Positions 1 to 9,095 of a DNA stretch of 64,000 nucleotides are shown here, in pieces. The stretch is from Sphaerisporangium corydalis (GTDB lineage: Bacteria > Actinomycetota > Actinomycetes > Streptosporangiales > Streptosporangiaceae). A model generated the notes under the pieces. It was not told the DNA's origin, did not search any database, and saw nothing but the letters and a program-made list of their open reading frames with translations. A program made the position numbers and the translations under genes. Numbering within the stretch: position 1 is the first letter of the stretch; each line of letters begins with the position of its first letter. The stretch is from positions 1 through 64,000 of the forward strand of contig NZ_JANZYP010000002.1 in NCBI RefSeq assembly GCF_025506355.1, read 5' to 3'.

Positions 1-132
1 CAGTCCGAGACCGAACGCCGCCAAGCACTCCCCAGCTGGCTCCACACCTACAATCACCACCGCGGCCACACCGCACTCAACGGCCAACCACCCGCCAGCC
101 GCGTACCCAACCTCACAGGGCAGTACAGCTAG
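1..132 (+). CDS. IS481-type transposase, C-terminal end (partial)
   Basis: The reading frame is open from the first base and stops at TAG 130-132, giving 43 residues. It contains YNHHRGHTALNGQPPASRV, the typical end of the rve integrase core of IS481-family transposases: a YN..RPH.AL block followed by PP..R. The catalytic DDE residues lie upstream of the window, so it cannot be told whether the copy is intact. It stands next to a broken gene and tRNA-Ser, which suggests a worn integration site. The family call is confident; activity is unknown. Confidence 0.8.
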   Translation, partial: QSETERRQALPSWLHTYNHHRGHTALNGQPPASRVPNLTGQYS

Positions 133-209
133 CCAGCGCCTACTTGGCGAGGCGATACAGCATGAATCAAGGACATCCTTGGCTCGCAACCTGGCCTCCT
201 CTGACGAAC

Positions 210-452
210 TCAGCGGAATCGGCCGGCCACCTCCCAGTACGGCGCCGTGCCGAGCGCCCCCGCCGCAGCGTTCCCCGTGCACGAGCCGAGGTCGCCCTGG
301 TCCAGGATCGGCAGCGCCCGCTCCCACCGCCGGTCGCCCAGCGGGCGCGCCATCGCCGAGGCGGCCCGCTCCACCATGTACGCCACGGACCGGGCATCCA
401 GCCACAGGTTCCGGCCCAGGCGCGGCGCCTGCTCGTACCGGCGGTACTTCAG
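210..452 (-). pseudogene. C1-peptidase-like gene fragment
   Basis: An open frame of about 80 codons starts abruptly next to the tRNA-Ser terminator, with no ATG/GTG and no ribosome site, and ends at TGA 210-212. It encodes LDQGDLGSCTGNAAAG, which resembles the active-site Cys segment (DQG.lGSCtGnA) of papain-type C1 peptidases found in actinomycete and phage genomes. The rest of the domain, with the catalytic His and Asn, is missing. The start and the body are therefore both lost. An insertion or deletion beside the tRNA, possibly linked to the IS481 remnant, would explain this. The family is inferred from one motif. Confidence 0.5.
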
Positions 453-454
453 GA

Positions 455-490
455 CACAAAAAGGCCCTCTCCCGGAAGGGGAGAGGGCCT
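455..490 (-). terminator. Rho-independent terminator of tRNA-Ser(GCT)
   Basis: The arms 462-473 (aggccctctccc) and 479-490 pair perfectly over 12 bp around a 5-nt loop. On the minus strand the hairpin is followed by TTTTTGTG. It begins 8 nt past the tRNA 3' end, as expected for its terminator. Confidence 0.85.
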
Positions 491-498
491 CTGAAGTG

Positions 499-588
499 CG
501 GAGGCTCGGGGATTTGAACCCCGGATGGGCTGTAGACCCAAACCGCATTAGCAGTGCGGCGCCATAGACCTGACTAGGCGAAGCCTCC
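499..588 (-). tRNA. tRNA-Ser (anticodon GCT)
   Basis: On the minus strand GGAGGCT (588 downward) pairs with AGCCTCC (ending at 500), and the discriminator base at 499 is G, as in serine tRNAs. The anticodon loop CTGCTAA gives GCT, reading AGC/AGU. There is a long variable arm, and the T arm contains GGTTCAAATCC. CCA is not encoded. Its 3' side faces the transposase and peptidase remnants, the position where integrative elements usually insert. Confidence 0.95.
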
Positions 589-925
589 TGGTAGCCCCGT
601 CGGGTCACTGGCAGACCGACTGGCTCAGCACAGAGTACCGGCCTTGATGCTGGGCGGCAAAGTGGATTCGCCGTGCCGACCGAACATGTCAGGGAAGGGG
701 TGGTTTGTCCCCTGGCTGTTCTGGAAACCCGGTCAGGTCTGACCAGGGGCGCAGGTGGGTCTCACCGGCGAACCCGCTGGTCAGACCGGACTCGGGTCTC
801 CTCCGGTCTGTGTGGTGCCGACCGGCGGAGAGTTTCCCACACGCTGTATCCACAGGCTGTGGACACAGCGTGTGAACGATGGATCGAGCACGCGGGCCGT
901 GGAGTCGGCGTGTGGGAAGGGTGGG
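589..925. other. Intergenic region with two inverted repeats, no gene
   Basis: No credible coding frame is seen. It holds an 11-bp perfect inverted repeat, ggtctgaccag at 736-746 and its complement at 777-787. The left arm overlaps a smaller palindrome, ggtcag-gt-ctgacc, at 731-744. A near-perfect 37-nt palindrome follows at 838-874 (listed separately). The segment 589-670 should contain the promoter of the minus-strand tRNA, but no clear -35/-10 pair could be assigned. Confidence 0.5.
838..874. repeat. 37-nt near-perfect palindrome with DnaA-box-like core
   Basis: Outer arms cacacgctgt (838-847) and acagcgtgtg (865-874) pair perfectly. Inner arms tccacag (849-855) and ctgtgga (857-863) also pair perfectly, so only three positions break symmetry. 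TATCCACAG resembles a DnaA box in each direction. The palindrome lies 52 bp past the yceI stop codon and could simply be its terminator, although no T-run follows. Confidence 0.6.
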
Positions 926-1489
926 TCAGGCGCGGCGGGTGGCTTCGCCTTCGATCTCGATCTTGACCTTCTTGCCTACCAGGACGCCGCCGGTCTCCAG
1001 GGCGACGTTCCAGGTCAGGCCGAACTCCTCGCGCTCGATCTCCGTCTCGATGGAGAAGCCGAAGAGCTCCAGGCCCCACGGGTTGGTGCCGGCGCCGCCG
1101 TACTCGACCTTGAGGGTGACCTCCTTGGTGACGTCACGGATCGTGAGGTCACCGGCGACGACGAGGTCCTCGCCGGAGTGGCTGACGACGCGCGTGCTCT
1201 GGAAGGTGATCGAGGGGAACTTGTCCACCGACAGGAAGTCGTCGCTGCGCAGGTGGGTGTCACGGTCCGCGCTGTCGGTGTCGATGCTGGCGGTGTGGAT
1301 GGTGAGCTCGGCCGACGACTCGAGCGGGTTCTCGGCGATCGTGACGCTGCCGGCGAACTCGCCGAAACGGCCCCGGACCTTGCTCACCATCATGTGCTTC
1401 GCGGAAAAGCCCAGACGCGTGTGCGCGGCATCCAGATCGAAGGTGCCGGGCTCGGGGATCGCGATGCCTTCCCAGGCGCGAGTGCTCAT
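926..1489 (-). CDS. YceI family protein
   Basis: 187 aa. The protein matches the YceI family throughout: an N-terminal FDLDAAHTRLGFSAKHMM segment, then an alternating beta pattern with DDFLSVDKFPSITFQST and the closing VALETGGVLVGKKVKIEIE. YceI proteins form a lipocalin-like barrel that binds isoprenoid lipids. This copy has no signal peptide, so it is probably cytoplasmic like many actinobacterial homologues. ATG 1489 is chosen because GGAG lies 9 nt upstream; an ATG at 1498 is too close to that site. It is divergent from a marR gene across a palindrome-rich 101-bp gap, which suggests control by that regulator. Confidence 0.9.
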   Translation of the reverse strand: MSTRAWEGIAIPEPGTFDLDAAHTRLGFSAKHMMVSKVRGRFGEFAGSVTIAENPLESSAELTIHTASIDTDSADRDTHLRSDDFLSVDKFPSITFQSTRVVSHSGEDLVVAGDLTIRDVTKEVTLKVEYGGAGTNPWGLELFGFSIETEIEREEFGLTWNVALETGGVLVGKKVKIEIEGEATRRA

Positions 1490-1550
1490 TGAATCCATCT
1501 CCGTGAAGGAAGTAGTTGCCGTGCGGATGTCTGCTCCAACAGATGTCTAC

Positions 1551-1590
1551 ACGAGGAATATTCCTCTCGTCAACTAACGTCGTCTAGACT
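1551..1590. promoter_or_regulatory. Candidate MarR operator between yceI and marR
   Basis: A perfect 12-bp palindrome AGGAATATTCCT (1554-1565) sits inside a longer imperfect one (acgag...ctcgt). A second palindrome, GTCTAGAC, lies at 1582-1589 just before the marR start. Palindromes in the shared gap of a divergent marR/target pair are the usual binding sites of MarR dimers. The assignment is from position only. Confidence 0.5.
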
Positions 1591-2209
1591 ATGGACGTGA
1601 TCCCATCTGATGACCCGAGCCTCACCGCGATGGGCCTGATCTCCGAGGTCCACGCCGGGTTGGTGACCAAGATGCGCCCCGCGTTCGCGGCGGCCGGACT
1701 GGCCGAAATCGACTTCGAAACCCTCATCCGCCTCGCGCGGTCCCCCGCCCGCCGGCTGCGCATGAGCGACCTGGCGGCCCAGACGTCCCTGTCCACCAGC
1801 GGCGTGACCCGTGTCGTCGACCGGCTGGAGCGCGACGGCCTGGTCGAGCGCGTGGCCTGCGCCAGCGACCGGCGGGCGTCCTACGCCACGCTGACCGACG
1901 CCGGCCTGGCCAGGCTGGAGACCGTCGTCCCCCAGCACGTCAAGGATATCGAGACGTGGTTCATCAGCCTGCTCACCCCCGAGCAACTCAAGGAGTTCCT
2001 GGCCACGCTGCGCGTCATCCGTGACATCGTGCGGCCGTGTGCCACCGCCGGCGCGGTCGAACCGGGCGCGGTCGAAGGCGCGGTCGAACCGGGCGCCGTC
2101 GAACCGGGCGCGGTCGAACCGGGCGCGGTCGAATCGGGCGCCGTCGAACCGGGCGCCGTCGAACCGGGCGCGGTCGAATCGGGCGCCGTCGATGCCACCG
2201 CCGGAACGG

Positions 2210-2229
<20 letters not shown>
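1591..2229 (+). CDS. MarR family regulator with repetitive C-terminal tail
   Basis: 212 aa. Residues 1-145 form a MarR-type winged helix: a recognition-helix region LAAQTSLSTSGVTRVVDRLE, then a wing with ERVACASDRRASYATLTDAG. MarR proteins are dimeric repressors that often answer to small phenolics or oxidants. After about residue 150 the protein becomes a run of A-V-E-P/S-G pentapeptides encoded by a 15-bp tandem repeat. This tail is absent from ordinary MarR proteins of about 150 aa. The gene is divergent from yceI, its likely target, and converges on the acyl-CoA synthetase with a 20-bp overlap of the 3' ends. Confidence 0.9.
2055..2190 (+). repeat. 15-bp coding tandem repeat in marR
   Basis: About nine copies of gcggtcgaaccgggc and close variants run through the 3' end of marR. 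Variants change aac to atc (Pro to Ser), and one copy is shortened (AVEG). All changes keep the frame. Such arrays tend to vary in copy number by slippage. Confidence 0.85.
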
Positions 2230-3805
<1,576 letters not shown>

Positions 3806-3950
3806 TCGTGCCACCTCCGTTTCCCGAGTCTGGCCCGGCGCCGGGCCGTACACAAGCGCTCGTTCGGATCCGCCGCGAAGCCGGGAGCGGGCGCCGGACG
3901 CGGGCGCCGCACGCGGCACGCGCGGGCCTGGGCCGACCGCGAGCGAAAGA

Positions 3951-4469
3951 TCATAGTTGCGGTTGCATGCCCGCCTGGCGGCGCTCGACCAGGACCATGT
4001 CGCCACGGAGCTTGGCCATGGCCCGCGACACCGTGCTCTTCACCGTCCCGATGCTGATCCCGAGGGCCTTGGCGATCTCCGGCTCGCTCATGTCCTCGTA
4101 GTACCGCAGCACGATCGCGGTGCGCTGGCGGGCGGGCAGCCGGTTGATGGCGTCCTCCAGCAGCTCGTGGATCTCGCCGGGGCTGGGGCCGTCCCTGACC
4201 GGCGCCTCGGGCAGTTCCTCCGAGGGGTACTCCTCCAGCTTCCTGCGCCGCCACCACGAGATGTTGATGTTGACCATCGCCCGGCGGACGTACCCGTCGA
4301 GCGCGGCGCGGTCGTTGATGCGGTCCCAGGCGAGGTAGGTCTTGGCCAGGGCGGCCTGCAGGAGATCCTCGGCGTCGGCGGGCTGACCGGTGAGCTGGTA
4401 GGCCACGCGCAGCAGCGCGGGACCGCGGGCCACCACGTACTCGCGGAACTCGTCGTCCTTACCGCTCAT
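3951..4469 (-). CDS. SigE-family ECF RNA polymerase sigma factor
   Basis: 172 aa. Region 2 includes LLRVAYQLTGQPADAEDLLQ, then WDRINDRAALDGYVRRAMVN. Region 4 carries LPARQRTAIVLRYYEDMSE and a helix-turn-helix ALGISIGTVKSTVSRAMAKL. The pattern fits the actinobacterial SigE subfamily (SigE70-like), whose members are often encoded without a cognate anti-sigma factor. None is visible here. ATG 4469 gives the standard N terminus (MSGKDDEFREYVVARGPAL). The gene is divergent from the Cys-rich/MauE pair, which could be a target, but there is no direct evidence for that. Confidence 0.9.
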   Translation of the reverse strand: MSGKDDEFREYVVARGPALLRVAYQLTGQPADAEDLLQAALAKTYLAWDRINDRAALDGYVRRAMVNINISWWRRRKLEEYPSEELPEAPVRDGPSPGEIHELLEDAINRLPARQRTAIVLRYYEDMSEPEIAKALGISIGTVKSTVSRAMAKLRGDMVLVERRQAGMQPQL

Positions 4470-4764
4470 GCGATCACCGATGCCGTGACGAAGGACAATG
4501 ATTCGTGCGGATCTTGTGGTCAGAATCGCAGCCGGACGCCCGGATTCGGCTGAACCGGAATTCATGTTTCGTCCCGCCAACGGCAAAGATCGTTACAGTC
4601 GGGCGACCCGCCGGGGCTGCGAGTAGTTCATCCTGGGGTGGGTAATTTGCTACCGGCACGGCCCCCGGGGGAAAATTTCTCTCCTATGTGGCGTAGGAGG
4701 CCGGCGAAACGTGTGACGCTAGCGGATGTACAGGAGACTCGCGACGGCGACCGGGGAGGGGCCG

Positions 4765-5706
4765 ATGGGAGTTGAGCGTCGCTATGCACTGGCGTCCGCC
4801 GCACTCGGACGAAGCGCCGTACCACCACAGGCGGAGGAGGAAGAGCGCCCCGAGCTGACCGGGGTCACCGGCGAGATCCTCGACATCAGCCCGCACCTCA
4901 TCATCGTGGAGAACCCCGAGGGGGTCGAGGAGCGTCTGGTCATCGCGCCCTGGGCCACGGCCTGGCGGGGGCAGCAGGTCGGCCCATCCGGCCTGCCGAT
5001 CGGTTCCCGGGTCACGATCCGCGCCCGCCAGTCGGGCCGGGTGGCCGAGCGGCTCTGGGGCGACATCACCCGCGTCACCGGGGTGATCCTCTCCCTGGGC
5101 CGGGAGCGCAGGGACCTGACCATCGAGCTCGACTGCGGGCCGCACCGAGGGACGCGCAGCGTCGTCATACCGTACGGCGCCTCGGGGCGCATCCGGGTGC
5201 GGCACCCCCAGCTCCAGCCCGGCTACCTCTTCGACGCCATCGGCACGCGGCTGGACGGCGTGACGTTCGCCCAGCTCCCCGCGACGTCCCAGCCCGCCTA
5301 CCGGGCCCGATCGGTCCCGCCGCCCCCGCCCGCGTACGGCGGGGTGCAGTCGCGCATCTCCGGGGCGGCCGTCTGGTCGGACGCCTTCGACGACGGGGAG
5401 ACCGGCGCCGCGTATCCGATGTTGGAACGCGCCGATTCGGGATGCGACGACGCCGGGGTGTCGTGCACCGGCCTGCCCTACCTGGCGATCGGTTCGATGC
5501 TGTACGTGGGCAACGTGTGCGAGGGGCGCGCCGGGGTGATACCGATCGTCGCGTGCGGATGCGTCGCCGGGCGGTTCTGCGACCGGTGCGTCGAGTGCGG
5601 CACCTCCCCCCGGGGGCGGATCGTTGAGCTCTCCCCGGTCTCCTATGTCCAGCTCGGCGGGGACCTGGTCAAAGGCTGCTTCAACGCCCGCGTCGGACTG
5701 GGGTGA
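4765..5706 (+). CDS. Cys-rich protein of unknown function, coupled to MauE
   Basis: 313 aa, not assigned to a named family. Residues 30-170 look like small beta domains (VTGEILDISPHLIIVENPEG, then GSRVTIRARQSGRVAERLWG), possibly OB-like folds. A Pro-rich linker follows. The C-terminal 90 residues contain eight cysteines, with CGCVAGRFCDRCVECGTSP as the core and GRIVELSPVSYVQLGG, which vaguely recalls a double-psi barrel. No signal peptide is evident. ATG 4765 is chosen for GGGGAGGG 4 nt upstream; an ATG at 4726 lacks a site. The gene overlaps the next by 4 nt, so the two products are probably made together. The Cys pattern and the MauE partner point to a disulfide- or metal-related role, by inference. 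Confidence 0.75.
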   Translation: MGVERRYALASAALGRSAVPPQAEEEERPELTGVTGEILDISPHLIIVENPEGVEERLVIAPWATAWRGQQVGPSGLPIGSRVTIRARQSGRVAERLWGDITRVTGVILSLGRERRDLTIELDCGPHRGTRSVVIPYGASGRIRVRHPQLQPGYLFDAIGTRLDGVTFAQLPATSQPAYRARSVPPPPPAYGGVQSRISGAAVWSDAFDDGETGAAYPMLERADSGCDDAGVSCTGLPYLAIGSMLYVGNVCEGRAGVIPIVACGCVAGRFCDRCVECGTSPRGRIVELSPVSYVQLGGDLVKGCFNARVGLG

Positions 5707-6545
5707 CCATGGACGTCGTGACGCTCGCCACCGCCGCGCTCGCGCTTCTCGTGTTCCTGCTGCTTCTCGGTGGTACGGCGAAGCTCGCGACCGCCGGGAC
5801 CGACTCCGAGCCGGGCGGGCTCTCCCGTCTCGGCCCGGGGGTCCTGGTCCCCGAGCGGTGGCGCAAGCCCGTGATGATCTTCTGCTCCTTCGGTGAGGCC
5901 GTGCTCGCGGCCGGTCTGGTCTTCACGAGCAACCCGCTGCCCCGGTGGGGGACGATCGCGTTCTTCTCGGTGGCGACCTACGTCCTGTGGGAGCTGCGCC
6001 GACGGCGGCCGGACGTGGGGTGCGGCTGCTTCGGCGAGGCGAGCAGTGCCCCGGTCGGCCTGCGCTCGATCGGGCGGGCCGTCGTCCTGGCCGGTCTGGG
6101 GGTGGTCGTCGCGATCGTCCCGGTCTCGGGGGCCGACCTGCTGTCCGAGTTCTCGTGGGAGCTGGTGGCGGCGGTCGCCGTGGGCGCGGCCGTGCTGATG
6201 GTCCTCTCGCCCGAGCTGGAGGAGGGGATCGCGCGGGTACGGTACCGCGCGCCGTGCGAGCAGCGGCCGGTGTCCACGTCCCGGATCCTGTCCCGGCTGC
6301 GGTCGAGCGCCGAGTGGCGGTCGCACAACGAGCTGCTCACCGCCGCCGAGCCGGAGGACACCTGGCGGGAGCTGTGCTGGCGGTTCTTCGTCTATTCCGG
6401 GCGCACCGCGTCGGGCGCGCGGGCGGAGGTCGTCTTCGCGGTGTACCTCATCGGGCGGCGGCCGGCCGTACGGGTCGCCGTGGTGGAGACCGAGACGGCG
6501 GGCGACCCTCTTGTGAAATCTATCGGCCTATCGGCCACAGGCTAG
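5703..6545 (+). CDS. MauE/DoxX-like redox membrane protein
   Basis: 280 aa. The first 165 residues form four hydrophobic segments with a GCGCFGEASSAPV motif after an Arg-rich loop. This is the signature of the MauE-like proteins of actinobacteria, relatives of the membrane protein needed for disulfide formation in methylamine dehydrogenase. The C-terminal 110 residues are soluble and unassigned. GTG 5703 overlaps the upstream TGA (GTGA); ATG 5709 is an alternative. Coupling to a Cys-rich gene suggests it passes electrons to, or forms bonds in, that partner. Confidence 0.8.
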   Translation: MTMDVVTLATAALALLVFLLLLGGTAKLATAGTDSEPGGLSRLGPGVLVPERWRKPVMIFCSFGEAVLAAGLVFTSNPLPRWGTIAFFSVATYVLWELRRRRPDVGCGCFGEASSAPVGLRSIGRAVVLAGLGVVVAIVPVSGADLLSEFSWELVAAVAVGAAVLMVLSPELEEGIARVRYRAPCEQRPVSTSRILSRLRSSAEWRSHNELLTAAEPEDTWRELCWRFFVYSGRTASGARAEVVFAVYLIGRRPAVRVAVVETETAGDPLVKSIGLSATG

Positions 6546-6642
6546 AGAGCCTTAGATTCCCCGATCCGGACACGCGGACACGACCCCAGCACCCGGGGGT
6601 CGTGTCCGCGCGCCGCAGGAGCTCACGGCGTGGCGAATTCAT

Positions 6643-6686
6643 CTCTCTACGGCTCTCTAGCTTCCCCTCTAGAAAGCCGTAGAGAG
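6643..6686. repeat. 18-bp inverted repeat downstream of ATPase gene
   Basis: Arms ctctctacggctctctag (6643-6660) and ctagaaagccgtagagag (6669-6686) match at 17 of 18 positions around an 8-nt loop. It lies in the convergent gap between the MauE and ATPase genes, so a bidirectional terminator is the simplest reading. Its CCGTAGA word recurs at the other end of the ATPase gene. Confidence 0.75.
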
Positions 6687-6738
6687 GTCAATGGGGACGG
6701 GCGTGATCACCACGTCCGGCTTGGGGCTCCGGAGCGGC

Positions 6739-7920
6739 CTACAGCGGCTGCGCCCGGAGGAACTTTCCGAAGTGCGGCACGGTGAACGCGATGAAGCCGC
6801 GCTCGGCGCTGAAGATGAGTCCCTTCTTGATGAGGCTGTCACGGGCCGGGGACAGGCTGGACGGCTTGCGCCCGAGCAGCTCGGCCACGTCCGACGTCGG
6901 CACGGGCTCGTCGCCGACCGAGGCCATCGCGTGCATGTAGTCGCGCTCGGCGGGGGTGGCGCGCTCGTAGCGGCTTCCGAAGAACCCGACCGCGAGCTCC
7001 TCCTCGGCCTCGGGAGAGGCCACCCGTATGTCGTCGGCCGTGATCGGGCTGCCGGGCGCGAGATCCCAGACGACCTTGCCGTAGGCCTGGACGAAGTAGG
7101 GATAGCCGTCGGCCGCTTCGTACAGCGCGTCGAGGGCCTCCGGGGTGAACTCCACCTTCTCCCGCTCGGCGGGCGCGATGAGCGCGAGGTCGGCGGCCTC
7201 CCGGTCGAGCCGGTCGATGCGCGCGTAGCGGAAGAGGCGCTCGGAGTAGCTCTTGCTGGCGCTCAGCACGCTGGGAAGGTGGGGCAGGCCGGCACCGACC
7301 ACGATCAGCGGGCCGCCGCTCTGGGACAGCTCGTGGCAGGCGGCGCACAGCGCGGAGATGTCGGACGCCTGCACGTCCTGCATCTCGTCGATGAACAGGG
7401 CGACGCCGACGCCCAGGTCGGTCGCCACCGAGGCGGCGTCGACGAAGAGCTCGGTGAGGTCGATCTCCATGTCACCCGAGTCGGCCCGGCCCCTGCCCGC
7501 GGGCACGTCGATCGCCGGGGACCAGTGGGAGGTGCCCTTGGCCGCGCCGGGATCGCGCATGGCGAAGGCCTTGAGCACGCCGAGGAACTCCTCGATGCGC
7601 TCGGGCGCGCGGTGGCGGGGGGCCAGTTCGCGGATCGCCATGTGCAGGGCGGCGGCGACCGGTCGGCGGATCGACTGCTCGGGGCGGGCCTCGATCTTGC
7701 CGGTGCCCCACAGCCGCTGCATGGCCATGGACTTGAAGGTGTTGAGCAGCACGGTCTTGCCGACACCGCGCAGCCCGGTCAGGACCATGCTGCGCTCGGG
7801 GCGGCCACGGGCCACCCGCTCCAGCACGATCTCGAACTGCTGCAGCTCACGATCGCGCCCGGCGAGCTCCGGAGGGCGCTGCCCCGCACCGGGGGCGTAG
7901 GGATTGCGCACGGGGTCCAC
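6739..7920 (-). CDS. AAA+ ATPase of the Orc1/Cdc6-like type with winged-helix tail
   Basis: 393 aa from GTG 7920. Walker A is TGLRGVGKTVLLN near residue 50, Walker B is VALFIDEMQD near 205, and a sensor-1-like segment is PLIVVGAGLP. A lid region follows, and a C-terminal winged helix includes VAELLGRKPSSLSPARDSLI. The architecture matches a common actinobacterial group of unknown function annotated only as ATP-binding proteins. Conserved sequence starts at VDPVRNPYAPGAG, which supports GTG 7920. ATG 8052 would add an Arg-rich leader without similarity and would place a palindrome inside the gene. It stands alone, divergent from the M15 peptidase gene. Function cannot be stated beyond ATP-dependent action, possibly on DNA. 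Confidence 0.8.
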   Translation of the reverse strand: MDPVRNPYAPGAGQRPPELAGRDRELQQFEIVLERVARGRPERSMVLTGLRGVGKTVLLNTFKSMAMQRLWGTGKIEARPEQSIRRPVAAALHMAIRELAPRHRAPERIEEFLGVLKAFAMRDPGAAKGTSHWSPAIDVPAGRGRADSGDMEIDLTELFVDAASVATDLGVGVALFIDEMQDVQASDISALCAACHELSQSGGPLIVVGAGLPHLPSVLSASKSYSERLFRYARIDRLDREAADLALIAPAEREKVEFTPEALDALYEAADGYPYFVQAYGKVVWDLAPGSPITADDIRVASPEAEEELAVGFFGSRYERATPAERDYMHAMASVGDEPVPTSDVAELLGRKPSSLSPARDSLIKKGLIFSAERGFIAFTVPHFGKFLRAQPL

Positions 7921-7963
7921 GCTCTCGGACTTTATGACCGGATATAGCGGCCGTCCTAGATTT

Positions 7964-7981
7964 CCGTAGAAAGGGCTACGG
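7964..7981. promoter_or_regulatory. CCGTAG-CTACGG palindrome upstream of ATPase gene
   Basis: ccgtag (7964-7969) and ctacgg (7976-7981) form a palindrome with a 6-nt spacer, ending 44 bp upstream of the chosen GTG. The half-site matches the arms of the inverted repeat past the gene's 3' end. An operator is plausible; no binding protein is known. Confidence 0.4.
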
Positions 7982-8256
7982 CGTGTCGCGGACCGGCGGG
8001 TGGCGGGCGCCCGGCCGGGCATCCGCTGTGCGGGAGGCGAGAGCAACGCCATGGCACATCACCCCTCACCTGGACCTCTCGGCCCGAACCCCTGTTCGAT
8101 CCGATGGCCAAGACTGTAGCGCGCCCTCGAACACATGCGCGAGGTCTTTCGAGTAAAAGCCAGGGTACGGATCCCGATTCCCCTGCCACGCCGAGTCGGC
8201 GCGCCCGACATCACGATTGCGTCACGAGCGGCACCGGCGGGGCCTTACCCTGGCGT

Positions 8257-9036
8257 ATGTCCGAGATACGAATGCGTCGCCACCTGGGCCTTCTCGCCCT
8301 GGCCTGCGTATCGGCCGTCATCACCGCCTGCGGCGCCGCGGCGCCGTCGCCGTCCCCCGGCCCGAGCGCGGCGCCCTCCAGAGGACCGGACGCGACGGCC
8401 GCCCCGCCGTCCCCCGCCGCGCCGGAGACGCCGGGGACGCCGACCGCCACCCCTTCCCCGCCGGGCCCGCCGGACTTCTCGGCGAAGGTCTCCAAGGTCT
8501 CCGCCGCGCAGCTCGGCCGCTCGTGGCACTCCGGCTGCCCGGTCGGCCCGGACGACCTGCGGAAGGTGACGATGACGTACTGGGGCTTCGACAAGAAGGC
8601 CCACACGGGGGCGCTGGTCGTCGACCGGGCGGTCACCGACGACGTGGTCGCGGTGTTCGGGCGGCTGTACGAGTGGCGGTTCCCGATCACCCGCATGGAG
8701 CCGATCGACGCCTACCAGGGCAGCGACTTCGACTCCATCGAGGCCGACAACACCTCGGCGTTCAACTGCCGCAGGACCACCGGCGCCAGCAGCTGGTCCA
8801 AGCACTCCTACGGCCGCGCCGTCGACCTCGACCCCCGCGAGAACCCCTGGGTCGAGCCCGACGGCTCCAACGCCCACCAGAACGCCCGCCGGTTCACCAC
8901 ACGCCCTCTGCACAAGCCGGGAGTCATCAACCCCGGCGACCGCGTGGTCAAGCTGTTCGGCCGGTACGGATGGGAGTGGGGCGGCTACTTCAACGGCGCC
9001 AAGGACTACCAGCACTTCGCCAAGGGCGGCGGGTAG
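8257..9036 (+). CDS. M15-family D-alanyl-D-alanine carboxypeptidase-like lipoprotein
   Basis: 259 aa. A signal peptide ends in a lipobox, SAVITAC, with Cys near residue 25, so it is probably a lipoprotein. A Pro/Ser/Ala/Thr-rich spacer of about 50 residues leads to the catalytic domain. Zinc-ligand motifs are present: SKHSYGRAVDLDP (S.H..G.A.D) and WEWGGYFNGAKDYQHF (W.GG......D..HF). Enzymes of this group cleave the D-Ala end of peptidoglycan stem peptides or act as L,D-type peptidases. ATG 8257 is chosen; ATG 8272 is possible. No strong ribosome site is seen for either. Confidence 0.85.
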   Translation: MSEIRMRRHLGLLALACVSAVITACGAAAPSPSPGPSAAPSRGPDATAAPPSPAAPETPGTPTATPSPPGPPDFSAKVSKVSAAQLGRSWHSGCPVGPDDLRKVTMTYWGFDKKAHTGALVVDRAVTDDVVAVFGRLYEWRFPITRMEPIDAYQGSDFDSIEADNTSAFNCRRTTGASSWSKHSYGRAVDLDPRENPWVEPDGSNAHQNARRFTTRPLHKPGVINPGDRVVKLFGRYGWEWGGYFNGAKDYQHFAKGGG

Positions 9037-9095
9037 GGCGCCCGTCCCTGATGTTGGAATTTGCGGCTTTTGGGGGTGAGTGGGGGATAAGATCC

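Noticed and set aside
755-1492. Long plus-strand open frame over yceI
   Set aside because: It is antisense to a clear YceI gene and its product is typical high-GC frame shadow.
2055-2190. Possible iteron or direct-repeat array
   Set aside because: The unit is exactly five codons and keeps the marR frame, so it is a coding repeat.
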